38,896 nt of DNA from Oscillospiraceae bacterium (GCA_031280145.1 JAITHB010000117.1:1-38896), one strand, 5' to 3'. Positions 17,307 to 26,531 are shown, counted from the first letter of the stretch. Notes: a model not told the origin generated them from the letters alone. Numbers and translations are program-made.

Positions 17307-19346
17307 ATGAGGAAGATTCGGATTGCCGTCCTTCTGCTGTTGCTGCTGGCGCTGCCCGCGCCCGCAGCGTTTGCGCAGACGCCTTATCTGACATACACGC
17401 GAAGCGGCGACGGCAGAATGTCGCGCACACAGACGGCATATGAACCGATTCGCACGATGGTGAAGTTCGGCGGCGAGTCGCTGAAGATGCCTTCCGATAT
17501 TCGATTGGGGTTCGACGGAAACCTCTACATATGCGACAGCGGCAACAAGCGCGTTCTGGTTGTGACCCGCGAAGGCGAATTGGTGCGCGAGATAGGCGGC
17601 AGTAAGACGCTCAAGTCGCCGACCGGCGTATTCGTGACGAACGACGGGAACGTATACGTCGCGGACGAGAACGGACGCGCTGTCGTCGTGTTCGACGCGC
17701 AGGGCGAGGTTATCGCGGAATACGGGAAGCCGACGCATCCCCTGTTCGGCGCGACCGCTCCGTATAAGCCCGTCAAGGTCGTCGTGGACCGCAGGGGGAA
17801 CCTTTATGTGAACTCGACGGGCAACACTAACGGCTTGGTTCAAATTGCGCCCGGAGCGGACGGCGGGGCGTTCCTGGGATACTTCGGCGCAAACACCACC
17901 AAGGTTTCGTTTATCACGCGGATTCGCAAGGCGATATTCTCCGACGAACAGCTCTCGCGGACTGCGGGCATCGTTCCGACCTCCGTCGTGAATATGAGCA
18001 TAGACGCCAAAGGCATGATATTCACCGTCAGCCGAACGGGCGACGTCAACATGCTCCGCAAGCTCAACGTCGCGGGCAAGAACATTCTTCAGCCTGATTG
18101 GTACGACAACTATCCCGCGGCCGTCGCCACGGCGCAGAACGGAAACATATATGTCGCGAGCCAAAACGGCTACATAAACGAGTATACGTCGGAAGGCGAA
18201 ATTCTGTTTGTGTTCGGCGCGTACGACGACGGACAGCAGCGCACGGGGCTGTTTAAGAGCGTATCGGGAATCGCGGTGGACGAAACCGATACCCTCTATG
18301 TTCTCGACGAGCAGAGCGGCGCGGTTGAAGTCTTCGCGCCGACGGAATTCTGCAATCGAGTGCACGACGCGTTCCAACTGTTTAACGACGGCAAGTACGC
18401 GGAAAGTAAAGCGTACTGGACTGACATACTGCGCATGAACAGCATGTTTTCCCACGCCGGCGTGGGTCTTGGCGAAGCGCTGTACCGCGAGGGGGATTAC
18501 GCGGGCGCGATGACGGCTTTCCGCAACGGCGGCGCGGCGGAGGGCTATTCCGACGCGTTCTGGGAGATTCGCAGCGACTGGCTTCATAAACACATGGGGA
18601 CTATCCTGATTGCCGCGGCTTCGCTTATCGTGTGCGCCGCGCTGCTCAAGCGCTTGAATCATCGCGTCAGGTTCACGCGTTTTATTCAGCCCGCGCTCGC
18701 AGCCGTTGCGGACGTGCCGATCGTGCGGAAGACGTCTTACGGATTCACGGTTATCAAGAATCCTTTCGACGCGGCTTACGGAATTTTGCGCGAGAGGAAA
18801 TCGGGCTATGCCGCGGCCGCGGTTCTGATGGCGCTGTATTACGCGCTGTACGTGATGCGCAAGTACTTCTCGGGATTCCTGTTTAAAACGGTGCCTGACG
18901 GAGTTTACAACCTCGCGGGCGACTTCGCGGCGATTGCAGTCGTATATCTGCTGTTCGTCACATGCTGTTATTTGGTTTCGACGATTACCGAAGGCGAGGC
19001 GACTTTCCAAAGCCTGTGCGTCGGCACGGCGTTCGCGCTGATTCCCGTTCTGTTCGGAACGGCGATTCAGTTGGCGCTGACGAACGTGCTGACATATAAC
19101 GAATCGTTCTTCATAACGCTGGTGGACGTCGTCGCTTACGGCTGGTCGGGACTGCTTCTGTTCCTGATGATACTTTACTTGAACGATTTCACGATAAAGA
19201 AAACCATCGCCACGGTATTGCTCACCGCGTTTACCGCGCTCGTGTTCGCCGCGCTGGCCTTCGTTGTATATATGTTAGTATCCCAATTGATTGACTTTGT
19301 GGTTTCCGTATACGGAGAGGTGGTGTATCGCTTTGTCAGGACGTAG
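17307..19346 (+). CDS. Membrane NHL-repeat / TPR-like / YIP1-domain protein
   Basis: A 679-residue protein with a signal peptide or anchor (about 1-23, ending AAFAQ). Residues about 50-345 contain NHL-type beta-propeller repeats; the pattern recurs as SDIRLGFDGNLYICDSGN, TGVFVTNDGNVYVADENG, VKVVVDRRGNLYVNSTGN and SGIAVDETDTLYVLDEQSG. Residues about 355-415 look like TPR helices (DAFQLFNDGKYAESKAYW, then YREGDYAGAMTAFRNGG). A membrane helix near 432-450 is followed by a YIP1-type domain (about 485-679) with about five helices. The propeller would be outside the cell and the YIP1 part in the membrane. The gene lies between permease pair 1 and a DUF5696 protein, 11 nt after the permease, with GGAGGA at the junction. 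Its function is not established; it may assist assembly or sensing for the transporters. Confidence 0.8.
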   Translation: MRKIRIAVLLLLLLALPAPAAFAQTPYLTYTRSGDGRMSRTQTAYEPIRTMVKFGGESLKMPSDIRLGFDGNLYICDSGNKRVLVVTREGELVREIGGSKTLKSPTGVFVTNDGNVYVADENGRAVVVFDAQGEVIAEYGKPTHPLFGATAPYKPVKVVVDRRGNLYVNSTGNTNGLVQIAPGADGGAFLGYFGANTTKVSFITRIRKAIFSDEQLSRTAGIVPTSVVNMSIDAKGMIFTVSRTGDVNMLRKLNVAGKNILQPDWYDNYPAAVATAQNGNIYVASQNGYINEYTSEGEILFVFGAYDDGQQRTGLFKSVSGIAVDETDTLYVLDEQSGAVEVFAPTEFCNRVHDAFQLFNDGKYAESKAYWTDILRMNSMFSHAGVGLGEALYREGDYAGAMTAFRNGGAAEGYSDAFWEIRSDWLHKHMGTILIAAASLIVCAALLKRLNHRVRFTRFIQPALAAVADVPIVRKTSYGFTVIKNPFDAAYGILRERKSGYAAAAVLMALYYALYVMRKYFSGFLFKTVPDGVYNLAGDFAAIAVVYLLFVTCCYLVSTITEGEATFQSLCVGTAFALIPVLFGTAIQLALTNVLTYNESFFITLVDVVAYGWSGLLLFLMILYLNDFTIKKTIATVLLTAFTALVFAALAFVVYMLVSQLIDFVVSVYGEVVYRFVRT

Positions 19347-21564
19347 GTTTGCGGCGCTGCTCGCGTTGTTCTGCGTAATCTGCGGCGCGCTTGGCGTATC
19401 CGCCGCCGCTGAACCCGAAGCGTCGGAAAAGTCGTCGGAAGAAGCGTCGGCGAAAGCGCCTGAAGGATATGAAATCGCGGCGCGAAGCGACGAGTGGACG
19501 CTGTATCTGAGGCGCGACACGCTCGCTTTAATAATGGAAAACAACGCGACGGGCGCGAGGATGCGTTCCACCGTGCCTGACGACGACCAAACCAAAGCCA
19601 ACGCGAAGTGGAAGGCGTTCTATCGGTCAGGCATCGTGATGGAATATATCCAAGGCACTGTTATGGATTACCCGCAGGTGAACCTTGTCGATACGCCGAA
19701 CGAGAAGGTGTTTGACTTTTTCGACGGGGGATTCTCGTGCGAGGTATATTATCCGACGCTCGGCATCGCGTATCAGGCGACCGTCACTTTGGACGGGAAC
19801 GACGTTTGCGTATATATTCCGCAATCGGGCATAAGGGAGGAGCGTCCGAGCGAATACACGGTAAGCTCGTTCTATGTGTATCCGTTTATGGGTTACTCAT
19901 ACCTGGGCGAAAACGGCGGATACATGTTCATCCCCGACGGGCAAGGCGCGATTGTGGAACTCGAAGACAACGAGGGACGCTATCTCTCGCCGTATACCGC
20001 GACGGTTTACGGACCTAATGTCGGCATTGTTACAACCACGTCGGATACGCTGCTCGGCGACTTCGTGATGAACCAGAGCGCGGAACGGGCGATGATTCCC
20101 GTGTACGGCATGGCCCATGCGGACAGCCGAATGGCGTACGCGAGCGTAATAGAGGAAGGCGACGTATCCGCGGCGATTCAGGCGTCGTTCAACGGCGTAT
20201 CCAACCTTCCGTTCGACTGGATAACCGCGAAGTATACATACCGCATGATGTATTCCCAGCAGACGGGGCCTTCTTCAGGCACCGTCAACCTTAGGACACA
20301 GCGCGCGAAACGCTTCGATATCCGCCAGCATTTCTTCTTCCTCAGCGGGGACGACGCGAACTACGCGGGTATGGCGAACGCTTACGGAAAGTTTCTGGAC
20401 GAGCAGGGCGTGTTCGACCGCGCGGACGCGGCGCGCGCTTTTGACGTTGAAATCGACTTCGTGGGCGAAGAGCGAAAGAACGGTCTGATTGGCACTGCGG
20501 CGGTCGCGATGACTACGTTCGAGCAAGCGGAGAGTATCATAAGCGCTCTCAACGCGGACGGCGTCGCGCAAATACTCGGCGTATACAAAGGCTGGAACGA
20601 AAACGGAATCACTGGAGGCCGGCCGACGGTTTCTTATGATCCGAGCGGCGCGCTTGGCGGGAAGCGCGGACTCTCGCAGTTCATCGAGACCGCGAACGCG
20701 CTTAACACCGTTGTCTGCTTGGACACAAACCTGTCGGAGCTGGTGCCTGACACGCATCGTATGCTCGCGTACAGCGCGCTGAAGAAGATTGACACCGGCA
20801 CATACCGCCGACCGCTGTACGGCAAGGTATACGAAGGAACGCAGCTTCTTCTCACGCCGCAAAAGTCGCTTGAGCTCGCAGCGTCGCTTGACAAAGACTA
20901 CGCGGCAAACGGCGTGCGAAGCGTATCGCTGTCAGGCGTGACGGAATTGGTGACGGATTACTCTTTCCAAAACACATACTACGACAGCGGAGACAGCGCG
21001 CGGTTCTACGGCGAGACCGCTGAGTTACTCGGCGAAGAGCGCACGCTTGCGCTGAACAAGCCCAACGCGTACCTCTGGCGCTATGCCGATATGCTTGTCG
21101 ATATGCCGATCGGCAGCTCAAGCTACAGATACACTACGCGCGAAGTTCCGTTTCTGGCGATAACGCTGGCGGGGCGAATGCCGTTCTACGCGGAATATGT
21201 GAACGATCAGGCGAATTCGCGCCGCTTCTTCCTGCAACTGGTGGAGCAAGGCGCAAGGCCCGCGTTCCTGATAAGCGACGAAGACCCCGTCGCGCTGATG
21301 GACACGGACGCGCTTGACATATATTCGTCGCGGTTTGAGCTGTACCGCGAGATGATCGTGTCGTGGTATAAGGAATTATTTGTTGTGCATGAGGCGACGC
21401 AAGGCGGCGCGATTACGCGCCACGCGCGCGAAGGCGATTGCGCGACGGTTAAGTATGAGAACGGAACGACGATCTATATCAATTTCGGACAGACGACTTC
21501 GTATGTCGGAGGTTTTGCGCTGGATGCGCTCTCATATAAGGTGGTGGCGGCGAATGGCAAGTAA
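19333..21564 (+). CDS. DUF5696-type secreted protein, possibly glycosidase-like
   Basis: A 743-residue protein from a TTG start at 19333, chosen because GGAGAGGTGG ends nine bases upstream and the result is a clean signal peptide (SGRRFAALLALFCVICGALG, cleaved near SAAAEP). It overlaps the previous gene by 14 nt. The N-terminal half is beta-rich (YPTLGIAYQATVTLDGNDVC, VSSFYVYPFMGYSYLGENGG). The C-terminal half, from about residue 370, alternates strands and helices and includes blocks such as GVAQILGVYKGWNENGITGG and NALNTVVCLDTNLSEL that resemble a TIM barrel. I assign it to the DUF5696 group from memory of such proteins in similar transport loci. Catalytic residues are not established. Another start (TTG 19291) lacks a ribosome site. 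Confidence 0.75.
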   Translation: MSGRRFAALLALFCVICGALGVSAAAEPEASEKSSEEASAKAPEGYEIAARSDEWTLYLRRDTLALIMENNATGARMRSTVPDDDQTKANAKWKAFYRSGIVMEYIQGTVMDYPQVNLVDTPNEKVFDFFDGGFSCEVYYPTLGIAYQATVTLDGNDVCVYIPQSGIREERPSEYTVSSFYVYPFMGYSYLGENGGYMFIPDGQGAIVELEDNEGRYLSPYTATVYGPNVGIVTTTSDTLLGDFVMNQSAERAMIPVYGMAHADSRMAYASVIEEGDVSAAIQASFNGVSNLPFDWITAKYTYRMMYSQQTGPSSGTVNLRTQRAKRFDIRQHFFFLSGDDANYAGMANAYGKFLDEQGVFDRADAARAFDVEIDFVGEERKNGLIGTAAVAMTTFEQAESIISALNADGVAQILGVYKGWNENGITGGRPTVSYDPSGALGGKRGLSQFIETANALNTVVCLDTNLSELVPDTHRMLAYSALKKIDTGTYRRPLYGKVYEGTQLLLTPQKSLELAASLDKDYAANGVRSVSLSGVTELVTDYSFQNTYYDSGDSARFYGETAELLGEERTLALNKPNAYLWRYADMLVDMPIGSSSYRYTTREVPFLAITLAGRMPFYAEYVNDQANSRRFFLQLVEQGARPAFLISDEDPVALMDTDALDIYSSRFELYREMIVSWYKELFVVHEATQGGAITRHAREGDCATVKYENGTTIYINFGQTTSYVGGFALDALSYKVVAANGK

Positions 21565-22513
21565 GAAGCGCGCGCGGAACCCGCACGATAAGCATCGTCT
21601 GTCGGGGCGCAGACTGCGCGAATGGGGCTACGGATACGTGTTCATACTGCCGTGGGCCGTCGGTATATCGGTGTTCTTTCTGTACGCGTGCGCACGGTCG
21701 ATACAATACGCACTGAGCGACGTTCGTCTGACAAACGGGCTTTCGATAACGTACCAAGGCTTCGCGAACTTCGTGAACATATTCACGACCGACAATACGT
21801 TCCCCGTCGCGCTTATGTCGTTCGCCACGGGCTTGATTCTGCGGGTGCCGATAATCGTCGCGTTCGCGCTGATAATGGCGCTGCTGCTGAACAGCAAGAT
21901 ACGCGCGCGGGCGCTGTTCCGCGTCGTCTTCTTCCTTCCCGTAATCATCGCCACGGGGCCTGTTATGGATGAACTTACAAGGCAAGGCGTAGCGAGCGTT
22001 CCCATGGTAAATCAGGCGACGATAGGCGCGCTGCTGGGCACTCTGCCGCAGTGGATAGGCGAACCGATTCAGGAGCTGTTCTCGTCGCTGATACTTATCC
22101 TGTGGTATTCGGGCGTTCAGATTCTGATATTCATCGCTGGCTTGCAGAAGGTGCCTAAGGATGTTTACGAGGCGGCGCGGATAGACGGCGCGTCCGCGTG
22201 GGAATCGTTCTGGAAGGTGACGCTGCCTACGGTGAAGCCGATGATTCTGCTGAACGCGGTGTACACGATAGTCGCGCTGGCGACCTCGGGGCAGAACGAA
22301 ATAATAACGATGATATACGATAATATGTTCAACTCCGCGGTAAGGCGCGGATACGGCTATGCCGCGGCGATGGCTTGGGCGTACGCGCTGGTGGTAAGCG
22401 CGGCGCTCGCGGTCGCGTTCCTGCTGCTGCGCGACAAGTCCGACAGAAAAGTTGTATACGAGCAGCGGCGAATCGTCATGAAGGGCGGGTATTATAATGA
22501 CGGCAAGCAATAA
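21554..22513 (+). CDS. Sugar ABC transporter permease (MalF/LplB type), pair 2
   Basis: A 319-residue permease. The ATG at 21554 overlaps the previous stop by 11 nt and has AAGGTGG upstream; the open frame upstream of it is an artefact of the overlapping gene. A basic N-terminal tail (MASKKRARNPHDKHRLSGRR) is followed by the first helix (GYVFILPWAVGISVFFLYAC). The EAA loop is DVYEAARIDGASAWESFWKV followed by TLPTVKPMI. It resembles LplB-like permeases with an extended loop before the last helices. It overlaps its partner at 22497 by 17 nt. Confidence 0.92.
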   Translation: MASKKRARNPHDKHRLSGRRLREWGYGYVFILPWAVGISVFFLYACARSIQYALSDVRLTNGLSITYQGFANFVNIFTTDNTFPVALMSFATGLILRVPIIVAFALIMALLLNSKIRARALFRVVFFLPVIIATGPVMDELTRQGVASVPMVNQATIGALLGTLPQWIGEPIQELFSSLILILWYSGVQILIFIAGLQKVPKDVYEAARIDGASAWESFWKVTLPTVKPMILLNAVYTIVALATSGQNEIITMIYDNMFNSAVRRGYGYAAAMAWAYALVVSAALAVAFLLLRDKSDRKVVYEQRRIVMKGGYYNDGKQ

Positions 22514-23444
22514 AGCGCTGCGCGCGAAGCGGATACTGCTCGGCGGAAACGAGCGGCGCGGCTTGCTGCTCAATATCGCGGTGTACGCGCTGCTGATACC
22601 GATAGCGTTTATATTCATATATCCCATTTTGTATATGCTGACGACAAGCCTTATGCCCAAGGAAGATTTGCTGGACAGCTACACAAAGTGGATTCCTTCA
22701 TCCGTTTATCTGAAGAATTACACGGACGCAACGCTCACGCTTGATTACTGGAAGTCGCTGTTTAAGAACCTTCAGATAGCGATACTGCCGACTATCGCGC
22801 AGACGCTCATCTGCTCGATGGCGGGCTACGGCTTCGCGCGGTACAAGTTCCCGCTGAAGACTATGTGGATGGGCGTACTCCTGCTGTCGTTCCTGCTTCC
22901 GCCTCAGCTTACGATTATGCCCAACTATGTGCTGTTCGGCAGGCTTCAGCTTACGGGAAAGATATGGGCGTTCATCGTGCCCGCGCTGCTTGGCGTGGGA
23001 TTCAAGGCCGCGCTGTGCGTCCTCATATTCTACAACTTTCATCGGCAGATTCCCTCTTCGCTGATTGAAGCCGCGGAGATTGACGGCGCGACGAACCTGG
23101 GCGCGTATTTCAGAATCGCGCTGCCGCTTTCCGCGCCCGCCGTCGTCGTCGTCGTGCTGTTCTCGTTCGTGTGGTATTGGAACGAAACATACCTGACGCA
23201 GGTTTATTTGGGCTACGCCAGCTCGCGCGTGGGCGGGCTTACTACGCTTATGCTGGAGCTTGGCAAATTCCAAGCCAGCTATGAGTCAATATATTCTGTG
23301 CTGGAAGCCTCTCCGAACAGGCTGAACGACGCCATCCGAATGGCGGGCACGATGATTTCCATTGTGCCGCTGCTGCTGGTATACCTCGTTTTGCAGCGTC
23401 AGTTCATTGAAAGCGTGGACAAAGCGGGAATAACGGGAGAGTAA
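22497..23444 (+). CDS. Sugar ABC transporter permease (MalG/LplC type), pair 2
   Basis: A 315-residue permease with six predicted helices. The N-terminus is basic, and the first helix is followed by TTSLMPKEDLLDSYTKWIPS, the usual form in LplC/YtcP-like subunits. The EAA loop is SSLIEAAEIDGATNLGAYFR followed by IALPLSAPAV. The weak ribosome site AAGGGCGG and the 17-nt overlap with the preceding gene suggest coupled translation. The next gene, a solute-binding protein, follows after 43 nt. Confidence 0.92.
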   Translation: MTASNKALRAKRILLGGNERRGLLLNIAVYALLIPIAFIFIYPILYMLTTSLMPKEDLLDSYTKWIPSSVYLKNYTDATLTLDYWKSLFKNLQIAILPTIAQTLICSMAGYGFARYKFPLKTMWMGVLLLSFLLPPQLTIMPNYVLFGRLQLTGKIWAFIVPALLGVGFKAALCVLIFYNFHRQIPSSLIEAAEIDGATNLGAYFRIALPLSAPAVVVVVLFSFVWYWNETYLTQVYLGYASSRVGGLTTLMLELGKFQASYESIYSVLEASPNRLNDAIRMAGTMISIVPLLLVYLVLQRQFIESVDKAGITGE

Positions 23445-23487
23445 CGACCGTTATTATATATACGTAACAATATTAAGGAGGACTATC

Positions 23488-24876
23488 ATGAAAAAGGTTT
23501 CACTGGTTCTGGTTCTGCTGATGCTGACCGCTATGATGCCGGGTTTCGCAGGCGCGGCCGAGCTGAACACGACCGACCCCATCACGCTGACTTATTCGGT
23601 GTGGGACAGCTACGAGATGTACGAATTCCTGGCGCAGAAGTTTGAGGAGCTGCATCCCAATATCGACGTGCAGATACTCCAGCTCGGCGGCACGGACGTG
23701 TACATGTCCAACCTCACCAACCTCGCGGCGGAAGGGAAGTTCCCCGACGTATTCCAGCACCTCAATCTGGATTCCTGCATCATCAACGGCTGGTTCGCGG
23801 ACATCACGGAGTATGTCGAGGCTGACGAGGAATACCAAAACGGTTACTATAAGTCATTGCAGGACATAGGATATTTGGACGGCGAGCGCTGCTTCTTCAT
23901 CGCCAACAAATATCTGCCTATCACCGTTTATCTTGACGAAGCGGTATTTGAAAAAGAAAACGTACCCATGCCCGAACCCGACTGGTCGTGGGAGCAGATG
24001 ATTGAACTGATGGAAACGATGACGCGTCCCGACCTGGAAATCTGGGCGTACAACTCGTTCCTCGGCATTCTTTCCATCGGACCTGTCGCGCTGACTGACG
24101 GCGCGCTGGCGGAATTCGGCTGGGACGGAGAAGCTTATCACTTTGAGGAAGGCTGGGCGGAATCGATTGCGCAGGAAGCGGATTTCCGCCGCATGAACTA
24201 CCGCGCGGACAGCGACCCCAACTATGCGGCGCTGATGGGCGACGTATGGGCGGGACAGTCGGGACATGTCGCGATTCAGCATGACGCGTGGTGGACAATG
24301 AACAACATATACACCCAGTCGGACGCGCTTGAGCGCGGACTGCGCATGGTTCCCTACGCGCCGCCCGCAAGCGAAACCGTCGAGGACTCAAACGCGCTGG
24401 CGTTCGTCGACTTCGGCGCGGTGTCTTCTTCATGCAAAAACCCGCGCGAAGCGTTTGAGCTTCTCAAATTCATGAGCTACGGCAAAGACGGCTGGTTCGC
24501 TGAAATCGAAGGCTTCGCGACGCTGGTAAACGAAGCGGGCGAAAAAATCTACCGCCTGCCCGACTGCGTTCCGCTTACCGAGGATGAGGAAGTTTGGGCG
24601 GCGTTCCGCACGCTGTTCGACGACAGCCCCTATTGGGACGGTTACTTCGCGGGACTGCACCGCCCCGTTTCGCTCGGCGGCGTAGCTATCCCGGGCTTCA
24701 ACACGTTCCTTTCCGAAGTGTACAACGGAAGCGACTACAACGGCGTGATAGGAATCGAAGCCGCGGTGTTTGAAGGCGTCGCCGATCCGTACGATTACGC
24801 GGATACGCTGAACGCCAAGGGGCGCGAATACTACGACGCCGTTATGGATGAATTCTACGCGGTGTACGGCAAGTAA
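23488..24876 (+). CDS. Family-1 sugar-binding protein, pair 2
   Basis: A 462-residue secreted binding protein with a signal peptide (about 1-23: MKKVSLVLVLLMLTAMMPGF then AGAAE). It lacks a clear lipobox cysteine. Family-1 features are LTYSVWDSYEMYEFLAQKFE at the start of the mature protein, HPNIDVQILQLGGTDVYMSN, and FELLKFMSYGKDGWF near the C-terminus; SNALAFVDFGAVSSSC fits the ligand cleft. It has a strong ribosome site (AAGGAGG) seven bases from the ATG and a 43-nt AT-rich spacer before it, longer than any other gap in the operon, which could allow separate processing so that the binding protein is made in excess. It serves the permease pair just upstream. A strong hairpin follows 15 nt after the stop. 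Confidence 0.9.
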   Translation: MKKVSLVLVLLMLTAMMPGFAGAAELNTTDPITLTYSVWDSYEMYEFLAQKFEELHPNIDVQILQLGGTDVYMSNLTNLAAEGKFPDVFQHLNLDSCIINGWFADITEYVEADEEYQNGYYKSLQDIGYLDGERCFFIANKYLPITVYLDEAVFEKENVPMPEPDWSWEQMIELMETMTRPDLEIWAYNSFLGILSIGPVALTDGALAEFGWDGEAYHFEEGWAESIAQEADFRRMNYRADSDPNYAALMGDVWAGQSGHVAIQHDAWWTMNNIYTQSDALERGLRMVPYAPPASETVEDSNALAFVDFGAVSSSCKNPREAFELLKFMSYGKDGWFAEIEGFATLVNEAGEKIYRLPDCVPLTEDEEVWAAFRTLFDDSPYWDGYFAGLHRPVSLGGVAIPGFNTFLSEVYNGSDYNGVIGIEAAVFEGVADPYDYADTLNAKGREYYDAVMDEFYAVYGK

Positions 24877-24891
24877 CACATAAGGCATACC

Positions 24892-24920
24892 TGAGCGCAG
24901 AGGCGGTGCTTCTGCGCTCA
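24892..24920 (+). terminator. Strong hairpin at the end of the arabinan operon
   Basis: TGAGCGCAGA (24892-24901) pairs perfectly with TCTGCGCTCA (24911-24920) around an 8-9 nt loop, 15 nt after the last stop. No T-run follows, because the sequence passes straight into a repeat element. It may be a terminator or an mRNA 3'-end stabiliser. Related hairpins lie at 25121 and 26585. Confidence 0.5.
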
Positions 24921-25114
24921 GGCTGTCGACAAAAGCACATAGTGTTGTAAAGGGCGGGCGACCGAATCCCACCCCGCCAAATCTGCGGATTTGGCGGGGA
25001 CCCCGAAGGCGGTCGCCCCTACATGATGTTGGCTATCGGCATACAGGAATACAATATGCTGTAGGGGCGAGCCCCCGGCTCGCCCGCATACAAAACAATC
25101 GTTTGTCGATAGCC
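24921..25114. repeat. Nested-palindrome repeat element, copy A (MITE-like)
   Basis: Bounded by GGCTGTCGACAAA (24921-24933) and its near-inverse TTTGTCGATAGCC (25102-25114). Inside, GGGCGACC (24956-24963) pairs with GGTCGCCC (25011-25018) and encloses a 12-bp hairpin (24972-24983 with 24988-24999, loop TGCG). A second module, GGGCGAGCC with GGCTCGCCC (25065-25085), follows after the conserved linker TATCGGCATACAGGAAT. Further copies are at 31932 and 35620. It contains no coding region, so together with the two flanking hairpins it accounts for the gap 24877-25211. Confidence 0.75.
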
Positions 25115-25120
25115 CGAACC

Positions 25121-25159
25121 GAGCGCAGAAGCGGTGCTTCTGCGCTCATTGTTTGTTAA
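25121..25159 (+). terminator. Perfect 12-bp hairpin with T-rich tail
   Basis: GAGCGCAGAAGC (25121-25132) and GCTTCTGCGCTC (25136-25147) form a perfect stem with a 3-nt loop, followed by ATTGTTTGTTAA. It could terminate read-through from the arabinan operon. The last 25 bases (25135-25159) are identical to 26600-26624. Confidence 0.6.
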
Positions 25160-25211
25160 CGAGGCGGCGTAAATGCTCCGCACAATGACAGTTCAAGATT
25201 TGATGCGCAGT

Positions 25212-26465
25212 TTATTTGAAACGCGTAATCTTGGTTACGCTTTCATCAAAAGCGCCCTCTTCGACTTCCGTCGCCTCCGGAATCCGAATGTTACTTAGTC
25301 TGGCGCATTTTATAAATGCGCCTTTTTGAATATAAGCGACCGAACTTGGTATACTTACTGTTATCAAATTGTTGCAGCCGCCAAACGCATTCTCTCCTAT
25401 GCTCTTAACTGAATCGGGTATTATTACTTCGGCAAGCTTCGAGCAATTGGCGAAAGTGTTCTGCCAAATATGTTCCACACGGTCCGAGATAGTTATTTGG
25501 GTCAAACCGCGGCAAGCTTGGAATGCGTACTCTCCAATGCTTACAACCGAATCGGGTATAACTATGCTCGTGAGGCTGCTGCAGTCACTGAATGCGAATG
25601 CTCCTATATTTGTTACGCTTTCAGGTATTGTTATGCCGCTCAAGCTGCCGCAATTATAGAACGCCGCGCGTCCGACGTTTTCGAGCGAATCAGGGAGGGT
25701 TATGCTTTTCAGACCGGTACAGTTGCTGAACGCGTAAACTCCGATATAGGTAACTGAAGCAGGGATAGTTACAGCGGTTAAACCGCTGCAATGAGAGAAT
25801 GTTTGCTCTTCTATGGACGTAATCGAATTGGGGAGGGTTATGCTTGTCAGGCCGGTGCAGCCGTAGAACGCGCTCGGCCCGATATAGGTCACGGAATTCG
25901 GAATAGTTATGTTGGCTAAACTGACACAATCATAGAACGCTAGCTCTCCGACGGTATTGATTGAATTTGGCAAAGTAATATTGGATAATTCGCCGCAATG
26001 CTCGAACGCCCGTTTTCCGATACTTACGACGGTTCTGCCGTCAAGTGTCGCGGGTATATCCAACGATTTCGCCGAACCTGTATACTTTGTGATTTCAACA
26101 GTGCCGTCGCTATTGACGGAATATTCTAAACCGATACTCTTGGCGTCCACTGATTGAGGGGTTGGGGTGGGTACAGACGATGATATGGCTATCACATCAG
26201 ACGTTGAAGGATGCGGTCTCTCGCCGAATAGCAGAAAACAAAATACACCTATGAACGCAATGGAGCCTATTCCGATCAGCAATTGACGCATGTGCTGCTT
26301 AAAAAAAGACGCATGTCTTGATCCTAAGAACAGAATCAGCACGAATATGCAGATTGCTAAAATAGTCGAAATTATTATAAATCCATTGCGGTCATGCTGC
26401 CACAACTGCCTGAAGTTGAGGAGAGCGTCAACTATATTTTTGATGGTAGCAAAGAAAGCATCCAT
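25212..26465 (-). CDS. Two-pass membrane protein with BspA-type leucine-rich repeats
   Basis: A 417-residue protein. Two membrane helices (about 28-48 and 61-81) are joined by a basic loop (GSRHASFFKQHMR), which predicts a cytoplasmic loop and both termini outside. From about residue 130 come eleven clear 23-residue BspA-type (LRR_5) repeats plus a degenerate last one, of the form IPDSVVSIGEYAFQACRGLT. Such repeats often mediate binding to surfaces or host matrix. The frame opens 8 codons earlier at 26489, but the ATG at 26465 is preferred: GAGGT lies eight bases upstream and the promoter predicts a transcript starting near 26496, almost at the earlier codon. The gene is convergent with the arabinan operon and has lower GC than its neighbours, consistent with an accessory gene. 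The ligand is unknown. Confidence 0.82.
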   Translation of the reverse strand: MDAFFATIKNIVDALLNFRQLWQHDRNGFIIISTILAICIFVLILFLGSRHASFFKQHMRQLLIGIGSIAFIGVFCFLLFGERPHPSTSDVIAISSSVPTPTPQSVDAKSIGLEYSVNSDGTVEITKYTGSAKSLDIPATLDGRTVVSIGKRAFEHCGELSNITLPNSINTVGELAFYDCVSLANITIPNSVTYIGPSAFYGCTGLTSITLPNSITSIEEQTFSHCSGLTAVTIPASVTYIGVYAFSNCTGLKSITLPDSLENVGRAAFYNCGSLSGITIPESVTNIGAFAFSDCSSLTSIVIPDSVVSIGEYAFQACRGLTQITISDRVEHIWQNTFANCSKLAEVIIPDSVKSIGENAFGGCNNLITVSIPSSVAYIQKGAFIKCARLSNIRIPEATEVEEGAFDESVTKITRFK

Positions 26466-26502
26466 ATGTTTGAACCTCATCAAGCGCATTTTACATACAT
26501 AA

Positions 26503-26531
26503 ATTCTACAGGAATGCTGTTAATCTGTCAA
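26503..26531 (-). promoter_or_regulatory. Sigma-A promoter of the LRR gene
   Basis: On the minus strand TTGACA (26531-26526, perfect) and TAGAAT (26508-26503) are separated by 17 nt. The predicted start near 26496 supports the ATG at 26465. Confidence 0.8.

Noticed and set aside
24921-25114. Nested palindromes as a CRISPR or a single large terminator
   Set aside because: Copies are scattered, not regularly spaced, and lack T-runs; shared terminal repeats point to a mobile repeat instead.
25300-26060. Regular repeats of about 69 bp that might suggest a CRISPR or satellite array
   Set aside because: They are the in-frame leucine-rich repeats of the BspA-type protein, degenerate and without spacers.
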